Below are positions 59,301 through 64,000 of a DNA stretch of 64,000 nucleotides, one piece after another. Source of the stretch: Tachypleus tridentatus (taxonomy: Eukaryota > Arthropoda > Merostomata > Xiphosura > Limulidae). The notes beneath the pieces are model-generated. The model saw only the letters and a list, made by a program, of their open reading frames with translations, ran no database searches and had not been told where the DNA came from. Both the position numbers and the translations under genes were made by a program. The DNA is taken from assembly GCF_004210375.1 (NCBI RefSeq), contig NC_134837.1:158699310-158763309 (forward strand), written 5' to 3'. The stretch's first letter is position 1. Each line of letters starts with the position of its first letter.

Positions 59301-61562
59301 CTTAATACAAGATGTCTCAGAAGAACCAGTAAGAGACCCTGAAACACCTTTTGGTACAAATTATGACTTACCACCACCTACTGAAGAGATCTTGGTTGAG
59401 CAAAACCTCCCACCACAACCAATAAAAACTTTGGACTTAACAACAGCTGACGAGGAATGTGATTTACCCCCATCTGGTATTGCACCACCATCAAAACAAG
59501 AGCTTTTACAGCAACCAAAGAAGACTCTAGATGTGACTTTAGCTGTTGAAGAATTTAACCCAGTGCTACCTAATGAAGAACTTCTCATAGACAGTGTTCC
59601 AGAACAACAACTCAAAGCATAGATGCACCATCTGTTGATAACAATTATGATTTACCTCCACCCGAAGGACAGGTCTTAATACAAGATGTCTCAGAAGAAC
59701 CAGTAAGAGACCCTGAAACACCTTTTGGTACAAATTATGACTTACCACCACCTACTGAAGAGATCTTGGTTGAGCAAAACCTCCCACCACAACCAATAAA
59801 AACTTTGGATTTAACAACAGCTGACGAGGAATGTGATTTACCCCCATCTGGTATTGCACCACCATCAAAACAAGAACTTTTACAGCAACCAAAGAAGACT
59901 CTAGATGTGACTTTAGCTGTTGAAGAATTTAACCCAGTGCTACCTAATGAAGAACTTCTCATAGACAGTGTTCCAGAACAACAACTTAAAAGCATAGATG
60001 CACCATCTGTTGATAACAATTATGATTTACCTCCACCCGAAGGACAGGTCTTAATACAAGATGTCTCAGAAGAACCAGTAAGAGACCCTGAAACACCTTT
60101 TGGTACAAATTATGACTTACCACCACCTACTGAAGAGATCTTGGTTGAGCAAAACCTCCCACCACAACCAATAAAATCTTTGGATTTAACAACAGCTGAC
60201 GAGGAATGTGATTTACCACCATCTGGTATTGCACCACCATCAAAACAAGAGCTTTCACAGCAACCAAAGAAGACTCTAGATGTGACTTTAGCTGTTGAAG
60301 AATTTAACCCAGTGCCACCTAATGAAGAACTTCTCATAGACAGTGTTCCAGAACAACAACTCAAAAGCATAGATGCACCATCTGTTGATAACAATTATGA
60401 TTTACCTCCACCCGAAGGACAGGTCTTAATACAAGATGTCTCAGAAGAACCAGTAAGAGACCCTGAAACACCTTTTGGTACAAATTATGACTTACCACCA
60501 CCTACTGAAGAGATCTTGGTTGAGCAAAACCTCCCACCACAACCAATAAAAACTTTGGACTTAACAACAGCTGACGAGGAATGTGATTTACCCCCATCTG
60601 GTATTGCACCACCATCAAAACAAGAGCTTTTACAGCAACCAAAGAAGACTCTAGATGTGACTTTAGCTGTTGAAGAATTTAACCCAGTGCTACCTAATGA
60701 AGAACTTCTCATAGACAGTGTTCCAGAACAACAACTCAAAAGCATAGATGCACCATCTGTTGAAAACAATTATGATTTACCTCCACCCGAAGGACAGGAC
60801 TTAATACAAGATGTCTCAGAAGAACCAGTAAGAAACCCTGAAACACCTTTTGGTACAAATTATGACTTACCACCACCTACTGAAGAGATCTTGGTTGAGC
60901 AAAACCTCCCACCACAACCAATAAAAACTTTGGATTTAACAACAGCTGACGAGGAATGTGATTTACCACCATCTGGTATTGAACCACCATCAAAACAAGA
61001 GCTTTTACAGGAACCAAAGAAGACTCTAGATGTGACTTTAGCTGTTGAAGAATTTAACCCAGTGCTACCTCGTGAGGAACTTTTGAGAAATCTGAATGAA
61101 TTTACAACTGGGGAAAGACTAGATGTAGATGCAGATCTACTGCCATCGAATGAAGATATTCCTCTCCAGCAAGTAGAACCAATCAAAACAGCTTTTATAG
61201 AACCTGTACCAAATACATTTACCTTTCTTGAAAATATCGAAAACAATCCGCTTGAAGGAGGTTTAATTAGAAGTAATCAAAGGGTTCAAGAAGAATCAGA
61301 GGACATCAACCAATTCCGCAGTTCTCTCGCGGGAAAGCTAACTGTTAGAGGTCAAAACGATATCCCTGTATCAGCCTGCACTCGTTCAGGATTGTTTCGT
61401 CACCCGGATAGCTGTGGAAAATTTTATGAATGTTACTGGGACAAAAGTACCAATGGATTTACTGTGCACATATTCAATTGTCCTGTTAGGCTAGTGTTCG
61501 ACAAAAATATTCTTGGATGTAATACTCCATGGTCGGGACCCCCTTGTGTGAATAGAAAGTAA
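44245..61562 (+). CDS. Giant secreted GH18 chitinase-like / CBM14 repeat protein (frame broken once)
   Basis: Eight exons splice in frame: 44245-44335, 46191-46355, 47351-47622, 47755-47870, 49757-49865, 50950-51123, 53066-53188 and 53356-61562. Together they code for about 3,085 residues. A signal peptide (1 to about 21-23) precedes a GH18 barrel (about 33-392), two six-Cys CBM14 domains (440-497 and 513-569), a long acidic linker, 12 full and one partial 125-residue repeats, and a last CBM14. The catalytic DxxDxDxE is DGVVIGIE (147-154): the first Asp and the Glu remain but both inner Asp are lost. SxGG is SLRG (106-109), while PAFD (223-226) and GYDD (340-343) are kept. It is therefore probably a chitin-binding lectin or scaffold, not a hydrolase, of cuticle or peritrophic matrix. 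One A is missing at 59614-59616. The large last exon is intronless. Confidence 0.85.
44691..44960 (+). mobile_element. SINE family A in intron 1
   Basis: Sense copy from 'cccggcatggccagatggtt' to 'gtagctttgtgtgaaattca'. It is more diverged than most, e.g. GGTTCG is eroded to agttaaaatcc. Confidence 0.85.
46191..46355 (+). CDS. Exon 2: GH18 strand 1 region
   Basis: KRVICYFNADDDTFKPNF and CLCTHIVYSYLSV match the first beta strand and following segment of GH18 chitinases (KxVCYFxxW ... CTHIIYAF). The usual Trp after the strand is absent. Phase 1 on both sides. Confidence 0.85.
46619..46742. repeat. Minisatellite, 41-bp unit, 3 copies (intron 2)
   Basis: Units begin at 46619, 46660 and 46701 with 'acactgcaactaat' and contain 'ttttaaccgataaatatcct'; the third has a 1-bp deletion. 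Confidence 0.92.
46844..47117 (+). mobile_element. SINE family A in intron 2
   Basis: Sense full-length copy: 'gcccggcatggccaggtggg', 'gtaaaagagtagcccaag', 'tagctttgcgcgaaattc', then a CAAA tail. Confidence 0.88.
47351..47622 (+). CDS. Exon 3: GH18 SxGG and catalytic-motif region
   Basis: LTSLKEINPHVKVLVSLRGT corresponds to the strand ending SIGGW, here SLRGTN. VDSYNVDGVVIGIEYRG corresponds to the strand carrying FDGLDLDWEYP. The two inner acidic residues of the catalytic motif are Val and Gly; the terminal Glu154 is kept. Confidence 0.87.
47755..47870 (+). CDS. Exon 4: GH18 barrel
   Basis: VIRESLDKRVVPNDRIIGIT ... NGYNFGYLSR, the region between the catalytic strand and YVDFxNLMTYD. Acceptor ctcacag, donor AG|gtcagt; it ends two bases into an Arg codon. 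Confidence 0.82.
49050..49316 (-). mobile_element. SINE family A in intron 4
   Basis: Antisense full-length copy, from 'acttggcgcaaagccagac' to 'tggtcatgtcgggccc'. Confidence 0.88.
49479..49597 (+). mobile_element. SINE family B in intron 4
   Basis: Head 'tctcccagtgacgaagcggt' after a CT microsatellite (49451-49476), then 'gtggtgggcagagcacagat' and 'agcctattatctag'. The tail hairpin is eroded. Confidence 0.75.
49757..49865 (+). CDS. Exon 5: GH18 MxYD region
   Basis: YVDFFNLPAFDMLDS corresponds to the YVDFINLMTYDLHGS motif; Asp226 is kept, while Met and Tyr are replaced by Pro and Phe. Acceptor ctttag, donor gtatgt. Confidence 0.87.
50329..50612 (+). mobile_element. SINE family A in intron 5
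   Basis: Sense copy close to the family consensus: 'ctggcatggccaagtgggtt', 'cgcgggttcgcatccccgtc', 'tagctttgcgcgaaatt', A-rich tail. A short 'atttaat' repeat borders it. Confidence 0.9.
50950..51123 (+). CDS. Exon 6: GH18 barrel, insertion-domain side
   Basis: DSLADLMLSLGVPREKLVIG continues to IPAHAVVYKV, where active chitinases have GIPTYGRTFTL. The donor is inferred as TCG|gttaag at 51123, because it is in phase 0 and joins FIFYS to LCKLF, matching the YYEICKLL segment of the family. It lacks the usual GTA, so this boundary is the least certain. Confidence 0.75.
51540..52140 (+). pseudogene. Coding-like tract in intron 6, unknown
   Basis: One + frame gives MTALYFEKRLHSEIVK, TFKEEHLRLERTLTHLTQAM and RINALIYKMKTIVKKEDSLA with interspersed stops, an alpha-helical, charged composition unlike the intron around it. 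It could be a remnant of a processed pseudogene or transposon ORF. I do not recognise the source. Confidence 0.3.
52196..52400. repeat. Minisatellite, 41-bp unit, 5 copies (intron 6)
   Basis: The unit starts 'gtgtgtggtggtaggtaaag' and ends 'actaatatgtcta'. Copies start at 52196, 52237 and then every 41 bases, and differ at one or two positions each. Confidence 0.93.
53066..53188 (+). CDS. Exon 7: GH18 GYDD region
   Basis: LCKLFEAPWWTVKREKDQTA then LRIGYDDEISVRLK, equivalent to the WVGYDDxxSxxxK stretch of GH18. Only phase 0 gives an open frame. Confidence 0.87.
53356..61562 (+). CDS. Exon 8: GH18 end, CBM14s, repeat array, CBM14
   Basis: An 8.2-kb exon. It begins AKYILLRKLGGASLWWINED (last GH18 strand, equivalent to GGAMVWALDMDDF), then a charged spacer, two CBM14 domains, the linker, the 125-residue array and the C-terminal CBM14, with stop TAA at 61560-61562. 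As given, the frame ends at 59622 and resumes in the next frame. Confidence 0.85.
53623..54012 (+). other. Two CBM14 (peritrophin-A) chitin-binding domains
   Basis: Residues 440-497 and 513-569 each have six Cys with CBM14 spacing and the signatures DCSRFYRC / NCRWFYYC and CPPGLVFDERYEVCNWP / CPFNLVFDEKELLCNWP. Such domains bind chitin through conserved aromatic residues, which are present. Confidence 0.92.
54013..56361 (+). other. Low-complexity linker with diverged precursor repeats
   Basis: The first part is polar and Tyr/Asp/Gln-rich, with a short duplication (YYxVDEQSTPQ). From about 55290 the text becomes repetitive: EEYNLQPPTEEIV, HYDLLPPTGEGF, RFDISPPTHEIS, ECDLPPSGLELS and NYDSLPPAEDLV recur about every 30-55 residues. 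These are diverged relatives of the sub-repeats that form the homogeneous array downstream. Confidence 0.8.
56362..61085 (+). repeat. Coding tandem array: 12 full + 1 partial 375-bp units
   Basis: Unit starts (codon for N of NYDLPPPTEE) lie at 56362, 56737, 57112, 57487, 57862, 58234, 58609, 58984, 59359, 59733, 60108, 60483 and 60858 (partial). Unit 5 is 3 bp shorter (one Gln lost) and unit 9 is 1 bp shorter (frameshift). Each 125-residue unit is itself four sub-repeats of 31, 32, 31 and 31 residues, starting NYDLPPPTEE, EECDLPPSGI, EEFNPVPPNE and NNYDLPPPEG. Units are nearly identical in DNA sequence. The protein is acidic and rich in Pro, Glu, Asp, Leu and Gln, with one Cys per unit. Confidence 0.97.
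59614..59616 (+). other. 1-bp deletion (AAAA to AAA) breaking the frame in repeat unit 9
   Basis: All other units read CTCAAAAGCATAG (or CTTAAAAGCATAG) here; this one reads CTCAAAGCATAG, which turns the in-frame Ser-Ile-Asp into a stop at 59620-59622. The coding frame downstream stays intact for 1.9 kb through the last CBM14, so this is either a sequencing or assembly error in a long repeat or a very recent mutation. Confidence 0.9.
61377..61547 (+). other. C-terminal CBM14 chitin-binding domain
   Basis: Six Cys with the pattern CTRSGLFRHPDSCGKFYEC ... CPVRLVFDKNILGCNTP ... PPC. The protein ends eight bases' worth of codons later (VNRK), so the domain is terminal. Confidence 0.92.
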
Positions 61563-62080
61563 AATGACATATTGTTAATTTTTATGTTGCTTCCCTTATT
61601 AATGCAAAAGCGAATTCTGTATATTCTGGAATATAATCTGTTGATTGTTATTACTAGGGAGAAAAAAGCTTATAAATACAATGATATTAATTTAGTTCTG
61701 ATAAGTTATTCACACGAAAACATACACAATACCCCAAAATCTCTGTACATTACTTTTAAAACATTTGGAAACGCTTGATGTTTTATTAAATTTATGCCTG
61801 TAACATAATAAATCAATATTGATTGAAATTACCTAATTATTACTTTAAAGGTGTTATAAAGTATAATTAATATGTTGATTTTAAATGCTCATGCCTTTTA
61901 AGGAATTATTTGTCGTTACTTTGTTTCAATAAATATTCTCGTAAACCTTTTATATTTACTTGCTCATAGTCAATGAATGTTATAAGATTTACGTCTACTA
62001 CAGATAAAACAAAGCTATGAAGTAAGTTCACCAAAATACACACTTTCAACTAATATCGAGTTCTCATATCAGTTCTACTA
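61563..62080 (+). other. 3' UTR and flank of the GH18-like gene
   Basis: AT-rich. Two AATAAA signals follow the stop, at 61807-61812 and 61928-61933. The small open frame at 61572-61778 is not supported. Confidence 0.55.
61807..61812 (+). terminator. Polyadenylation signal AATAAA
   Basis: About 245 bases after the stop codon; a second AATAAA lies at 61928-61933. Use is inferred from position. Confidence 0.5.
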
Positions 62081-62300
62081 AACATAGCACTTTTGAAACG
62101 TCAGGTATATAATTCGTATATGAGGTATAAACAAAACATAACACTTTTGAAACGTCAGGTAGATAATTCGTATATGAGGTATAAACAAAACATAACACTT
62201 TTGAAACGTCAGGTATGTAATTCGCATATGAGGTATAAACAAAACATAGCACTTTTGAAACGTTGGTTGTATAATTCGTATATAACATAAAAACCAAGCA
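62081..62300. repeat. Minisatellite, 54-bp unit, about 4 copies
   Basis: The unit contains 'cacttttgaaacgtcaggta' and 'ataattcgtatatgaggtat'. At 54 bp (18 codons) the array remains open in one frame on each strand (KRQVDNSYMRYKQNITLL on +). Confidence 0.92.
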
Positions 62301-62750
62301 TACCACTTTTAAATAATATTCTAGTTTGTTTGTTTTTCAAAACTAAATTTAAATTTACAATGTTCCATATGTTCATAGCTGATTTTTTAAAAGTGGTCAG
62401 ATGTTTAAATGGATTATATCGTACCATATTAATACAGTATTTCTTTCTCACTAAATTGATCTATTTGAATAATTCAGAAGTATAAGCAATTTATGGCGTT
62501 GTCTAATCATATAATAATATGTCAGCCCCAGTAAACGTATCACTAAATAATTAAGAAATAATGATTTATAAAAAGTCTATTCAAACAGCCTTCTCCCCCA
62601 TTAAACTTTTTGTCTTCACATAATTCAGACATATTATTAGCTTATAAAAGTCTATTCAAACAGCATTTTTCCCTACTAAACTTATCCCTTTTTATGAGTG
62701 AGAGCATTTAAAAAATATACTAACCATATACACTTCCTTCTTTGCTAAAG
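62301..62750. other. AT-rich flank
   Basis: Nothing recognised. A phrase 'aaaagtctattcaaacagc' occurs twice (about 62571 and 62646), a small local duplication. Confidence 0.5.
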
Positions 62751-63026
62751 AGGCCCGGCATGGCCAAGTGTGTTAAGGCGTTCGACTCATAATCCGAGGG
62801 TCGCAGGTTCGAGTCCCTGTCACACCAAACATGCTCGCCCTTTCAGCCGTAGGGGCGTTATAATGTGACGGTCAATCTCACTATTTGCTGGTAAAAGAGT
62901 AGCCCAAGAGTTGGCGATGGTGGTGATGACTAGCTGGCTTCCCTCTAGTCTTGCACTGCTAAATTAGGGACGGCTAGCGCAGATAGCCCTCGAGTAGCTT
63001 TGCGCGAAATTACAAACAAATAAATA
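62751..63026 (+). mobile_element. SINE family A
   Basis: Full-length sense copy with a perfect 10-bp target duplication, TTTGCTAAAG, at 62741-62750 and 63027-63036. The tail hairpin arms GCGCA (62977-62981) and TGCGC (63001-63005) are intact. Confidence 0.95.
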
Positions 63027-63036
63027 TTTGCTAAAG

Positions 63037-63700
63037 TTGTTGCTTTGAATAATTCAGATATACACATGAGTTATAAAACAGTTTAACGAAACGCCACTTC
63101 TTTCCTACTAAATTTTCACTTAAAATAAATCAAAAATATAAATCATCTAGCAAAACACCACACCATCCATAATAAACTTAAGTTTTCAAGTAATTTAAAA
63201 TTTTAAAGCAGTTTAGTTAAGCTAATTCATACAGTAGTCTGGTCAGAGGGCATAACCTAACCATTCATTACTTCATCCTTATTAATTTTTTAAAATTAAT
63301 TTGACAATGTAACTAATTTATAATAAAACCTAGCATTATTGTTCGCAGGTTTAACTACACTTTCCTCTTTAATCAGATCAAATATAACAAAAACCTATAG
63401 TCGAAAAGTTGTGTGTGGCAGCTAGAATCTATCCTACCCCTTTAAATTTGTCAGGTATATAAAAGTTGTAGAATGTAATCATGCTAACCAATGCTCATAT
63501 ACACTAATTTGAAAATATACATGTGTCACACATCTCAGAATAAAACCACAAATACTCAAAACCCAAGGAGAAAAAAGCTATTGAATAAGCTTTGTGCTCA
63601 AATGAAAAGTTTAAAAGCAACTGAGGTAATTGGGATTAGTTGAATTAAGGACAGAAGAGATTGATAGAAATAACTTACAATGCCGTATCACGTGTTATTA
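63037..63700. other. AT-rich flank
   Basis: No gene or repeat recognised. Confidence 0.5.
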
Positions 63701-63977
63701 GGCCTGGGATGCCAGGTGATTAGGGCACATGACTCGTAATCTGAGGGTCGCGGGTTCGAATCCCCGTTACAACAAACATGCTCGTCCTTTCAGCCGTGGG
63801 GGCATTATAATGGGACAGTCAATCCAACTATTCGTTGGTAAAAGTGTAGTCCACGAGCTGGCTGTGGGTGGTGATGACTATCTGCCTTCCCTCTAGTCTT
63901 ATACTGCTAAATTAGGGACGGCTAGCGCAAATAGCTCTCGTGTAGCTTTGCGCAAAAGTGAAAAAAAACAAAAAAAA
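63701..63977 (+). mobile_element. SINE family A
   Basis: Sense copy: 'gggatgccaggtgattaggg' head, 'gcgggttcgaatccccgtta' B box, conserved middle and 'tgtagctttgcgcaaaagtg' tail, then a poly-A-rich end. Flanked by similar 'acgtgttatta'/'acgttattta'. Confidence 0.9.
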
Positions 63978-64000
63978 CACGTTATTTATTGCTCAGTTTA

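Noticed and set aside
53563..59622. Independent gene starting at 53563
   Set aside because: The initiator there is GTG inside an open exon. The same frame extends upstream to a splice acceptor at 53355 with GH18 C-terminal sequence.
59605..59625. Programmed ribosomal frameshift at the unit 9 A-run
   Set aside because: There is no slippery heptamer or downstream structure specific to this unit. The A-run is one base shorter than in the sister units, so a deletion or error explains it more simply.
56364..61246. Series of antisense 84-128 codon open frames, Ser/Gly/Cys-rich, one per 375-bp unit
   Set aside because: They are shadows of the sense repeat: the period is a multiple of three and sense codon choice avoids antisense stops. 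They have no start context and no independent conservation.
59766..61562. Separate gene starting at the Met near 59766
   Set aside because: It is the continuation of the same array after a 1-bp deletion. Its frame is open from before 59733 and the repeat phase is continuous.
16201..63977. CRISPR array, operons or bacterial-type elements
   Set aside because: The tandem arrays have no unique spacers between conserved repeats, and genes have spliceosomal introns. This is eukaryotic nuclear DNA.

Overview
The window looks like AT-rich, intron-rich nuclear DNA from an invertebrate animal. My best guess is a chelicerate, most likely a horseshoe crab, because the long tRNA-derived SINEs resemble those I associate with that genome. 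That placement is an inference: no marker gene fixes the species. Two real protein-coding genes are visible, both on the + strand, separated by about 33 kb of decayed transposable elements.

Layout. (1) 1-11.7 kb is the 3' end of a non-muscle myosin II heavy chain gene (zipper/MYH9-10 type). Five consecutive exons (4539-10876) splice in frame and encode the end of the coiled-coil rod plus the non-helical tailpiece; the upstream exons lie outside the window. Its first visible intron holds an internally deleted hAT transposon (413-1505). (2) 11.7-44 kb is repeat-dominated. It contains a hAT-like MITE, an internally deleted Jockey-like LINE (18.7-22.0 kb) carrying two SINE insertions, a decayed Ty3/gypsy reverse transcriptase on the - strand (33.1-33.7 kb), a Penelope-like end with a hammerhead-like fold (35.9 kb), several minisatellites, and many copies of three tRNA-derived SINE families. 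(3) 44.2-61.6 kb is an eight-exon gene for a secreted protein of about 3,085 residues. It has a signal peptide, a GH18 chitinase-like domain with a degenerate catalytic motif, two CBM14 chitin-binding domains, an acidic Pro/Glu-rich linker, an array of 12 full plus one partial 125-residue repeats, and a third CBM14. A 1-bp deletion in repeat unit 9 breaks the frame as given. (4) 61.6-64 kb is a 3' flank with a 54-bp minisatellite and two more SINEs.

How things fit together. The giant protein combines a probably non-catalytic GH18 fold with chitin-binding modules at both ends of a long repetitive spacer, which suggests a structural chitin cross-linker of cuticle or peritrophic matrix rather than a digestive enzyme. 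Among the repeats, all three SINE families and the LINE share a 3'-terminal hairpin whose stem bases change in a compensatory way. This points to one LINE machinery mobilising three SINE lineages.
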